A program made the position numbers and the translations under genes. The notes under the pieces were generated by a model. That model ran no database searches. It saw only the letters and a program-made list of their open reading frames with translations, and was not told the origin of the DNA. Source: Chlorobiota bacterium (GTDB lineage Bacteria > Bacteroidota > Bacteroidia > Bacteroidales > JAADGE01). Taken from it: a stretch of DNA of 5,345 bases. Shown one piece after another: positions 1 to 5,085 of the stretch (its first letter is position 1; every line of letters starts with the position of its first letter). The DNA lies in assembly GCA_013153575.1 (NCBI GenBank), contig JAADEE010000199.1, forward strand, positions 1-5,345, in the 5' to 3' direction.

Positions 1-182
1 ATGAACACTGCAAAACTTCTCTCATGACCGAAGGGTATAATCTTTTACAATTTTATTTTTTTCTAATTTAAAAGGTCAAAAATCTAAAAAAAATGCTAAC
101 TTTATTATTTGAAAGTAGTTTCGGATTTATTCCTTATTATTTCTATAACGAATAAAAAAATTAAGATTAATAATTTAACAAT
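1..182. other. Leader region upstream of mtnA, with a distinct left-edge patch
   Basis: No gene is supported here. Bases 1-40 contain 16 G or C, while bases 41-182 contain only 23 G or C in 142, so the left edge differs sharply in composition. The edge also holds an imperfect palindrome at 16-33 (CTTC, TC, TCATGA, CC, GAAG). An open frame at 1-27 would encode only eight residues before TGA; it could be the tail of a gene or repeat lying to the left. The rest is nearly pure A+T. The only promoter-like site is TATTATTTG at 103-111, which has one base too many in the spacer of the TAnnTTTG consensus, so I do not call a promoter for mtnA. Confidence 0.5.
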
Positions 183-1190
183 ATGCAAAAACAAAACAGA
201 GCCGTTTGGGCAGAAAAAAATATAGTTTACTTAATTGACCAAACGAAACTTCCTTTTAAAGAGGAAATATTTATTTCTGATAATTATAAAAAAACTTGCG
301 AAGCAATTGTTACAATGATAACAAGAGGAGCAGGTTCAATTGGTGCAACAGCAGGTTTTGCAATGATGCAAGCGAGTTATGAAGCTCCAAAAGAAAATTA
401 TAATAACTTTTTGTTAGAAGCAAAAAAAGAAATTGAAGCAACACGACCAACAGCACAAGATTTATTTTCAGCAGTTAAGCGTGTGTATAACAAAGCTTTA
501 AATTCTTTTGAAGAAGCAGAAAAAGAAGCTCAAAAAATTGCAGATGAAACCTCTGAAGCCGGTAGAAAAATTGGTATAATTGGGAATGAATTAATTGAAG
601 ATGGTTTTAGTATTCTTACACATTGCAATGCAGGACCACTTGCTATTGTTGATTATGGCTCGGCATTAGCACCAATTATTGAGGCTCATAAAAATGGTAA
701 AAAAGTTTTTGTTTATGTTGATGAAACACGTCCACGAAATCAAGGTGCAAAGCTTACTGCATGGGAACTTGAAAAAGCAGGTGTGCCACACACAATTATT
801 GCTGATAATGTTGTAGGATTGCTTATGCAACAAGGCAAAATTGACATGGTAATTACCGGTGCAGACAGGATTGCAAAAAATGGAGATACTGCAAATAAAA
901 TTGGTACACTTGAAAAAGCAATTCTTGCAAAAGAATTTAATATTCCGTTTTATATTGCAGCACCAATGTCAACTTTTGATGATAATATTTTAGAAGGAAA
1001 GGATATTCCTATTGAAGAAAGAAGTGAGGATGAAGTTCTTTACATTTCAGGTGAAGATGCAGAAGGCATTATCAGAAAAATACGAATTGCTTCACCAAAT
1101 TCAGGAGCTTATAATCCTGCCTTTGATGTAACTCCTGTAAAATATATTACGGGTTTTATAACGCCTGATGCTGTTTTAAGTTTTGATTAG
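183..1190 (+). CDS. mtnA: S-methyl-5-thioribose-1-phosphate isomerase (MtnA family)
   Basis: This cytosolic sugar-phosphate isomerase is expected to convert 5-methylthioribose 1-phosphate to 5-methylthioribulose 1-phosphate in methionine salvage. It belongs to the eIF2B alpha/beta/delta-like fold. Visible signatures, in order, are an N-terminal LIDQTKLP (17-24), a phosphate-loop-like RGAGSIG (48-54), RPTAQDL (88-94), THCNAGPLA (146-154), DETRPRNQGAKLTAWEL (180-196), GADRIAKNGDTANKIGT (226-242) and IPIEER (275-280). Cys148 and Asp228 match the catalytic Cys160/Asp240 pair known from Bacillus MtnA, with the same 80-residue spacing. At 335 residues the protein is near full family length. The RGAGSIG motif departs from the usual RGAPAIG. 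The ATG at 183 follows an A+T-rich stretch with no Shine-Dalgarno site, as is normal for Bacteroidota. No other salvage gene is nearby, so a related substrate such as 5-deoxyribose 1-phosphate is possible. Its 3' end converges on the TPR gene. Confidence 0.9.
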   Translation: MQKQNRAVWAEKNIVYLIDQTKLPFKEEIFISDNYKKTCEAIVTMITRGAGSIGATAGFAMMQASYEAPKENYNNFLLEAKKEIEATRPTAQDLFSAVKRVYNKALNSFEEAEKEAQKIADETSEAGRKIGIIGNELIEDGFSILTHCNAGPLAIVDYGSALAPIIEAHKNGKKVFVYVDETRPRNQGAKLTAWELEKAGVPHTIIADNVVGLLMQQGKIDMVITGADRIAKNGDTANKIGTLEKAILAKEFNIPFYIAAPMSTFDDNILEGKDIPIEERSEDEVLYISGEDAEGIIRKIRIASPNSGAYNPAFDVTPVKYITGFITPDAVLSFD

Positions 1191-1197
1191 AAATTAT

Positions 1198-3012
1198 TTA
1201 CATACCATCTCTAATTTTTCTAAACCTTCTTCGTGCATCTGAAACATAAATACTGTCAGGATGTTCGAGCATAAGTTTTTTGTAATATTCGGCTGCTTCT
1301 TCTTTGTTATTTAGCTTTTCTTCGTACATAATTGCTAAACGGTATGTTGCAAGGTCAGCAAGTATATCCCATGAATATTCTGTCATAACTTTTTTGTAAA
1401 ACTTTTCGGCATTAATGAAGTCATTATTTTGTTCATAAATTTTTGCCTTTAAAAATATTGCATCATCAATTATTTGATGTCCGACATTTTTGCTAATTAA
1501 TGTATCTAAAAGAATTATTGCAGAGTCTGTTTTATGACGAAAAACTAATAATTCTGCTTTAGCAAAAGTTTTTAGTGCAAGTTGCAAAGAGTCATCTTCA
1601 GTATTTTCACTTATATGAATTGAATAATACAGAGCATCGTTTGCAACAGGCTTTGATGTACTTGCTTTTAAAGCATCGAATTGAGCTTTTGCCCATTTAA
1701 AGTTGTTTGCAAAATATGCAAGTTTTGCTTTTTTGAGTTTTGCAATATCGCCAAGTGAGTTGCCTTTATTGTCCATTTCGGCTTGACCGTAAATTAATGC
1801 GGCATAATCTAAATCATTTTCAAAAACTAAAATATCACCAAGCTCAATTTTACATTTTGTGGCAAGTTTTTTATCTAAACCTTTAATTTTAATTGCATCG
1901 GTTAATAAATCTTCGGCAGCTTTTGGCTTATTCAAATAAAATGCTTGAAGATGCGACAAATCAATAATTGCTTTTAAGGTTTTAGAATTTATTCCAAATT
2001 TTATTAATGCTCTTTCGTATTCTTTTTCTAATTTAAGAAGTTTTTCATTGTCTGTTATAATTCCTTTTTTTACTTTTAAGAAATTAACATTTAGGTAACC
2101 TAATTTAGCATCAACAAAATATGGCATATTTTCACCTTTATCAATAACATATTTATAGGCAGTTGTTGCAGTAACTAAATCGTTATTTTCTTTTGCAATT
2201 TCGGCAAGCTCAAGAACTTTTTTACCTGATGAATGAAGCCTTTTATCAATTGCCATTTGCTGAAAAAGAGCTTTTCCAAATTCTTTTCTTTGCATATAAT
2301 GCCAAATTAACATTTGGTTATATACAATTCCCGACTTAGGTTTTTGAATTCTTTTAATAAGTTCAGTTTGTAAAGTATTTGCAAATTCATCATTTACATC
2401 TTTTTTTAGGAAATATTGCAATCTGTTTTGTACAAGGGTTATATTTCGGCTGTTATATTCCAACATAGATAAATATTGGTCAATCATTTTATCGTACTTT
2501 CGTTGAATTGCATATAAATTTGCTAATTCATTTCTAAACCTTTTGCCTGTTGTTTGTTTGCCTATAATGTAGGCTTTTTCTGCATTATCATATTCTTGCC
2601 TTTGAATAAAAGCTGACGCAACAGCACGAACTTGTGAAGGATTACTTCTTAATTTTTTTAATGCTTTTTCAAAATACTTTTTAGCTTGTTCTGTATCATT
2701 GTGTTTCTTGAACAAATATCCTAAATCAACATAATATGTAATATCATTTTTATTTTTTCTTATTTGTTTTTTTATTTCTTTTTCGGCAATATCAAATTTG
2801 CTTTGTTCAATTAAGCAATTTGCATAATATGTAAAATAGATTTTTGCATGAGTTTTTTCAAAAATTTTCTTGAAAAGAACTTCGGCTTTATCGTAATCTT
2901 TGCTTCTGTAATATTCATATGCTAAACTTATTTCATTTCCTGTATTATTTTGAGAAAAAATAAGATTTGAAGCAAATAAAAAAATAAATATGTATAAAAT
3001 CTTCTTTGTCAT
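1198..3012 (-). CDS. Exported tetratricopeptide-repeat (TPR) protein
   Basis: The exact role is unknown; TPR arrays usually act as protein-binding scaffolds. I prefer the ATG at 3012 (604 residues) over the in-frame ATG at 3063. From 3012 the protein begins directly with a signal peptide, MTKKILYIFIFLFASNLIFSQ, likely cut before the Gln of FSQ, which suggests a periplasmic or envelope location. The longer start would bury this peptide behind 17 polar residues and lies inside a promoter box. Helical repeat pairs are visible near residues 26-55, 90-121, 128-153, 160-185, 265-291, 390-411, 429-451, 517-546 and 554-587. The last two are closest to canonical TPRs (EQNNDFINAEKFYKKV; NNKEEAAEYYKKL). 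The C-terminus is basic (ARRRFRKIRDGM), and the protein is rich in Lys. There is no transmembrane segment after the signal peptide and no enzymatic motif. It is divergent from the XRE gene and ends 7 bases from mtnA. Confidence 0.85.
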   Translation of the reverse strand: MTKKILYIFIFLFASNLIFSQNNTGNEISLAYEYYRSKDYDKAEVLFKKIFEKTHAKIYFTYYANCLIEQSKFDIAEKEIKKQIRKNKNDITYYVDLGYLFKKHNDTEQAKKYFEKALKKLRSNPSQVRAVASAFIQRQEYDNAEKAYIIGKQTTGKRFRNELANLYAIQRKYDKMIDQYLSMLEYNSRNITLVQNRLQYFLKKDVNDEFANTLQTELIKRIQKPKSGIVYNQMLIWHYMQRKEFGKALFQQMAIDKRLHSSGKKVLELAEIAKENNDLVTATTAYKYVIDKGENMPYFVDAKLGYLNVNFLKVKKGIITDNEKLLKLEKEYERALIKFGINSKTLKAIIDLSHLQAFYLNKPKAAEDLLTDAIKIKGLDKKLATKCKIELGDILVFENDLDYAALIYGQAEMDNKGNSLGDIAKLKKAKLAYFANNFKWAKAQFDALKASTSKPVANDALYYSIHISENTEDDSLQLALKTFAKAELLVFRHKTDSAIILLDTLISKNVGHQIIDDAIFLKAKIYEQNNDFINAEKFYKKVMTEYSWDILADLATYRLAIMYEEKLNNKEEAAEYYKKLMLEHPDSIYVSDARRRFRKIRDGM

Positions 3013-3033
3013 TTTTATAAAATTATATCTTTG
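3006..3033 (+). promoter_or_regulatory. Putative Bacteroidota-type promoter for the XRE gene
   Basis: TTG at 3006-3008 and TATCTTTG at 3026-3033 are 17 bases apart and match the -33 (TTG) and -7 (TAnnTTTG) elements known for Bacteroidota primary-sigma promoters. Transcription would start near 3040, giving a leader of roughly 88 bases before the ATG at 3128. The -33 element lies inside codon 2 of the divergent TPR gene. This is the only site in the window where both boxes fit the consensus. Its role is inferred, because A+T-rich DNA produces such matches by chance. Confidence 0.5.
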
Positions 3034-3060
3034 GGCTAATATTCTGTTATTTTGAATTTT

Positions 3061-3068
3061 CAAATATA
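3061..3068 (-). promoter_or_regulatory. Putative -7 box for the TPR gene
   Basis: Read on the minus strand, this is TATATTTG, a perfect TAnnTTTG match. Transcription would begin near 3054, about 40 bases before the preferred ATG at 3012. No TTG lies at the usual -33 distance, so the promoter may be weak or need an activator. The alternative ATG at 3063 falls inside this box and would not be on the transcript, which supports the 3012 start. Confidence 0.4.
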
Positions 3069-3087
3069 CATAATATTGCTATTTTTT

Positions 3088-3106
3088 ATAACTCATAAAC
3101 AGTTAT
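3088..3106. promoter_or_regulatory. Inverted repeat, candidate operator
   Basis: ATAACT (3088-3093) and AGTTAT (3101-3106) form a perfect 6-base inverted repeat with a 7-base spacer. It lies upstream of the XRE start codon and covers the place where the -33 element of the TPR promoter would sit. XRE-type regulators commonly bind such dyads near their own gene, so autoregulation is a reasonable guess. A repeat this short can arise by chance in A+T-rich DNA. Confidence 0.3.
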
Positions 3107-3127
3107 TAATATTTTGTTAGTTTAAGA

Positions 3128-3373
3128 ATGAGTTTTTTTGGAAAAAATATTAGGAAAATAAGAATTGCAAAAAAAATGACGCAAACTGAATTCGCTGAAC
3201 TTTTTGAACTAAAAAGAACTGCTGTAGGTGCTTATGAAGAAGGTAGAGCCGAAGCAAAGATTGATACTATAATTAAAATAGCAGATTATTTTAAACTTTC
3301 ATTAGATCAACTTTTACGTAAAGAACTTACAATTAATGAAATTTTTCATTTTAAGGATGATTTAATTGGTTAA
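3128..3373 (+). CDS. Short XRE/Cro-type helix-turn-helix regulator
   Basis: This 81-residue protein is almost entirely one HTH_XRE domain (about residues 8-63). Visible elements are the helix-2 segment MTQTEFAELF (17-26), the recognition-helix region LKRTAVGAYEEGRAEAK (28-44) and the closing helices IDTIIKIADYFKLSLDQLL (45-63). The AYEEGR stretch and the ending KELTINEIF (65-73) resemble larger Bacteroidota XRE regulators that, as I recall, continue into a C-terminal domain. Here a TAA stops the frame eight residues after that point. No continuation is visible in the other frames, so it looks like a naturally short form rather than a recent frameshift. It probably binds DNA as a dimer in the cytosol; the target is unknown, but its own control region shared with the TPR gene is the obvious candidate. 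No toxin-like partner is adjacent. Confidence 0.85.
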   Translation: MSFFGKNIRKIRIAKKMTQTEFAELFELKRTAVGAYEEGRAEAKIDTIIKIADYFKLSLDQLLRKELTINEIFHFKDDLIG

Positions 3374-3385
3374 TTATATTTTATA

Positions 3386-4108
3386 TTAAAAAGAGTGTAT
3401 TTTTTCAGAAAATAATTTTATTAAATCGGAGTTCTTTTCAAATGCAGTTCCTGTAACAATAATATCAGCACCGGCACTGCAAACTTTTTCTACATCTTCA
3501 ACATTTGATAAACCTCCTCCTACAATTAAAGGAATATTAATTGATTTTTTTACTTCTGAAATTAAATTTTCATTTACATGATTTTTTGCACCACTTCCTG
3601 CTTCAAGGTATATTAATTTATTGCCAACTAATTCACCTGCAATTGCAGTGGCAACAGCTATATCTGCCTTGTCGGAGGGGATTGGTTTAGTGTTGCTCAT
3701 GTATTCAACAGAAGTTTTATTTCCACCATCTATAAGCATATACCCTGTTGAAATAATTTCAAGTGAAGTTTTTTTTAGAATGGGTGCAGCAATTACATGG
3801 TTGCCTATTAATAAATCGGGGTTTCTACCCGAAATTAATGACAGAAGTAAAATTCCATCAGCTTTATTTGAAATTTGAATAATGCTTCCGGGAAAAAGAA
3901 TAACAGGCAAGCTTGAATTTTGCTTAATTACCTCAATTGTAAAATCTAAACTTGAAGAAACAAGACTTCCACCTACAAGAAAAAAATCTGCACCATCTTT
4001 TTCTGATTTTTCTGAAATAAATGCAAGTTCTTTTTCTGATTGTTTATCAGGGTCAATTAAAACTGCAAGTTTCTTCTTTTTTGTATTGAATAATGAATTA
4101 TAAAGCAC
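3386..4108 (-). CDS. Geranylgeranylglyceryl-phosphate synthase family protein (GGGPS/PcrB family)
   Basis: This TIM-barrel prenyltransferase is expected to join sn-glycerol 1-phosphate to a long prenyl diphosphate through an ether bond, the first committed step of archaeal-type lipid synthesis. Conserved segments in order are LIDPDK (17-22, with the Mg-binding Asp), VGGSLV (45-50), FPGS (72-75), SGRNPDLLIG (93-102), YLEAGSGA (167-174), VGGGLSN (196-202) and VTGTAFE (218-224). The glycine-rich loops in the C-terminal half fit the glycerol-phosphate site. At 240 residues it has normal family length. The start is GTG at 4108: an in-frame TAA lies only four codons upstream, and no ATG precedes the first conserved motif. 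The pattern fits the group II enzymes reported from Bacteroidota. The true prenyl chain length and product cannot be read from sequence. It ends 12 bases from the convergent XRE gene. Confidence 0.9.
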   Translation of the reverse strand: MLYNSLFNTKKKKLAVLIDPDKQSEKELAFISEKSEKDGADFFLVGGSLVSSSLDFTIEVIKQNSSLPVILFPGSIIQISNKADGILLLSLISGRNPDLLIGNHVIAAPILKKTSLEIISTGYMLIDGGNKTSVEYMSNTKPIPSDKADIAVATAIAGELVGNKLIYLEAGSGAKNHVNENLISEVKKSINIPLIVGGGLSNVEDVEKVCSAGADIIVTGTAFEKNSDLIKLFSEKIHSF

Positions 4109-4133
4109 GTTTTTATTTTAAAATAAGCGAGTT

Positions 4134-4141
4134 CAAATATA
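4134..4141 (-). promoter_or_regulatory. Putative -7 box for the GGGPS gene
   Basis: On the minus strand this reads TATATTTG, matching TAnnTTTG. Transcription would start near 4127, leaving a short leader of about 18 bases before the GTG at 4108. No TTG is found at the proper -33 spacing; the nearest one is only 12 bases upstream of the box. Confidence 0.4.
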
Positions 4142-4306
4142 GAAAATTTATTACAATAAACATTAAACTAATATCTAATATCCGTAAGTCATCGTATCAA
4201 TGCTATGTAATAAGTGTTTTTAATGTTATTTTATCATTTTAAATAAAATAGTGATATGATGATTGTCAGCATATTAAACAATAGCTTACAGGTTTTAAGC
4301 TAATGT
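4142..4306. other. Intergenic stretch between the GGGPS gene and the tRNA-Leu terminator
   Basis: No coding region is supported; the longest open frames are about a dozen codons. It contains a small hairpin, TAGCTTA (4282-4288) pairing with TAAGCTA (4296-4302) around a 7-base loop, and a short tandem CTAATAT at 4168-4181. No plus-strand promoter box was seen, so a small RNA is not called. Confidence 0.5.
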
Positions 4307-4338
4307 AAAAAAGGCTACCTTAAAAGATAGCCTTTTTT
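4307..4338 (-). terminator. Intrinsic terminator of tRNA-Leu (bidirectional)
   Basis: An 11-base perfect inverted repeat, AAAAAAGGCTA (4307-4317) with TAGCCTTTTTT (4328-4338), encloses a 10-base loop. On the minus strand the hairpin begins one base beyond the tRNA discriminator and ends in six U, so it is the obvious end of the tRNA transcript. It could also stop plus-strand transcription. Confidence 0.85.
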
Positions 4339-4339
4339 G

Positions 4340-4424
4340 TGCCCGGAACAAGAATCGAACTTGCACTCCAAAGGATGGAACATGGCCCTCAACCATGCGC
4401 GTCTACCAATTCCGCCATCCGGGC
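4340..4424 (-). tRNA. trnL: tRNA-Leu, anticodon GAG
   Basis: The minus strand folds into a complete class II tRNA. The acceptor stem is GCCCGGA with TCCGGGC (7 pairs). The D arm contains the leucine-type GCGGAATTGGTAGACGC. The anticodon stem CATGG/CCATG surrounds the loop TTGAGGG, giving anticodon GAG at 4388-4390. The long variable arm has a TCC/GGA stem. The T arm is GCAAG/CTTGT around TTCGATT. The discriminator base is A (4340), as leucyl-tRNA synthetase requires. CCA is not encoded, so it must be added after transcription. The tRNA reads CUU and CUC leucine codons. It stands alone between the GGGPS and DUF1573 genes. Confidence 0.97.
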
Positions 4425-4438
4425 TTTTTTTGAGTTTG

Positions 4439-4446
4439 CAAAAATA
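4439..4446 (-). promoter_or_regulatory. Putative -7 box for tRNA-Leu
   Basis: The minus strand reads TATTTTTG, matching TAnnTTTG, and ends 14 bases before the tRNA 5' end. Transcription would therefore begin only about seven bases upstream of the mature tRNA. No TTG lies at the expected -33 distance. Confidence 0.4.
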
Positions 4447-4478
4447 GTTTATTTTTCTTTTGATTGAAAAAATATTAC

Positions 4479-4520
4479 AAAAAAAACAGTAAGCACAAAA
4501 TTGTACTTACTGTTTTTTTT
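4479..4520 (-). terminator. Strong intrinsic terminator after the DUF1573-like gene (bidirectional)
   Basis: Eight A plus CAGTAAG (4479-4493) pair perfectly with CTTACTG plus eight T (4506-4520). Beyond one C-A mismatch, ACA pairs with TGT to close the loop. On the minus strand the hairpin begins 12 bases after the TAA of the DUF1573-like gene and is followed by an eight-U tract. Because it is symmetric it can also stop plus-strand transcripts. Confidence 0.9.
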
Positions 4521-4532
4521 ATGGTAAATTAA

Positions 4533-4955
4533 TTATTTTACTTCACCGGCAACAACAAATGTAATTTCTTTTGTTGTTACTATATTTGGTTCTTTTTGTT
4601 CTGTAGTAATAATAATTCTATCTGCAAATTTCCCTTTTTCTTTAATTGTAGGATCTATATTTACAATAATAACACCTTCTTGTCCCTTTTTTATGTGCAT
4701 ATCTAATACTGTTACACCAACTTTTTCAGGAATTTTAATGTCTGTAATGTGCATTGTTGTAGCACCATTATTAGTAATTTTAAAATTGTACGATTTAGCA
4801 ACTCCGCTAATAGTTCCATAATTATGGCTAAAAGCAGAATTTACACCTCTTACGTTTCCAAACATTGGAGCTTCAGCAGGTTCAACTTGTCCATATCCCA
4901 TAAAAGTGAAAGCGAATACGGCAATAAACAACATAAATAATTTTTGTAATTTCAT
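4533..4955 (-). CDS. Exported DUF1573-like protein
   Basis: Residues 1-22 form a signal peptide (KLQKLFMLFIAVFAFTFMGYG), probably cut before Gln23, so the 140-residue protein should be periplasmic or surface-exposed. Residues 41 to about 137 resemble the DUF1573 beta-sandwich, an Ig/ASPM-like fold: FSHNYGTISGVAKSYNFKITNNG (42-64), then a hydrophobic strand (HITDIKIP), then KKGQEGVIIVNIDP (89-102), and a closing FADRIIITT strand (110-118). Bacteroidota carry many such small secreted proteins, and their molecular role is unknown. The short cysteine motif (CGC-like) that often follows the NTG strand is replaced by VGV (79-81), and the protein has no cysteine at all. It starts with ATG at 4955, without a Shine-Dalgarno site. 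It is flanked by its own promoter-like box and terminator, so it is probably a single-gene transcript downstream of mnmD. Confidence 0.8.
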   Translation of the reverse strand: MKLQKLFMLFIAVFAFTFMGYGQVEPAEAPMFGNVRGVNSAFSHNYGTISGVAKSYNFKITNNGATTMHITDIKIPEKVGVTVLDMHIKKGQEGVIIVNIDPTIKEKGKFADRIIITTEQKEPNIVTTKEITFVVAGEVK

Positions 4956-5028
4956 GATAATAGTTTTTAGTTAAATATTTATTAGTTTCTTATTTTTATT
5001 AATAGATGACAATTTATATAATTTTCCA

Positions 5029-5036
5029 CAAAAATA
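5029..5036 (-). promoter_or_regulatory. Putative -7 box for the DUF1573-like gene
   Basis: The minus strand reads TATTTTTG, a TAnnTTTG match, within the 130-base gap between mnmD and this gene. Transcription would start near 5022, leaving an A+T-rich leader of about 65 bases. No TTG is present at the -33 position, so the call rests on one box only. Confidence 0.35.
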
Positions 5037-5085
5037 ATATTTTATTTCTATAAAAATTATGTTTTTATTTTTGATTATGAGAGAA

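Noticed and set aside
1..27. Eight-codon open frame starting at base 1
   Set aside because: Too short to judge; it could be the tail of a gene cut by the window edge, but nothing identifies it.
103..111. Promoter box TATTATTTG for mtnA
   Set aside because: The spacer is one base too long for TAnnTTTG, and no TTG is found at the -33 distance.
1191..1197. Terminator between mtnA and the TPR gene
   Set aside because: The gap is only seven bases, and no G+C-containing hairpin is visible in or around it.
1198..3373. TPR plus XRE pair as a peptide-sensing (Rap/PlcR-like) or toxin-antitoxin system
   Set aside because: The TPR protein has an export signal and no HTH, and the XRE protein has no toxin-like neighbour, so neither model fits.
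3621..4103. Two plus-strand open frames (3621-3878 and 3882-4103)
   Set aside because: They lie wholly antisense to the GGGPS gene, whose protein is rich in family motifs; their translations show no domain.
4749..4940. Plus-strand open frame of 63 codons
   Set aside because: It is antisense to the DUF1573-like gene, which has a signal peptide and a domain, whereas this translation is low-complexity and unrecognisable.
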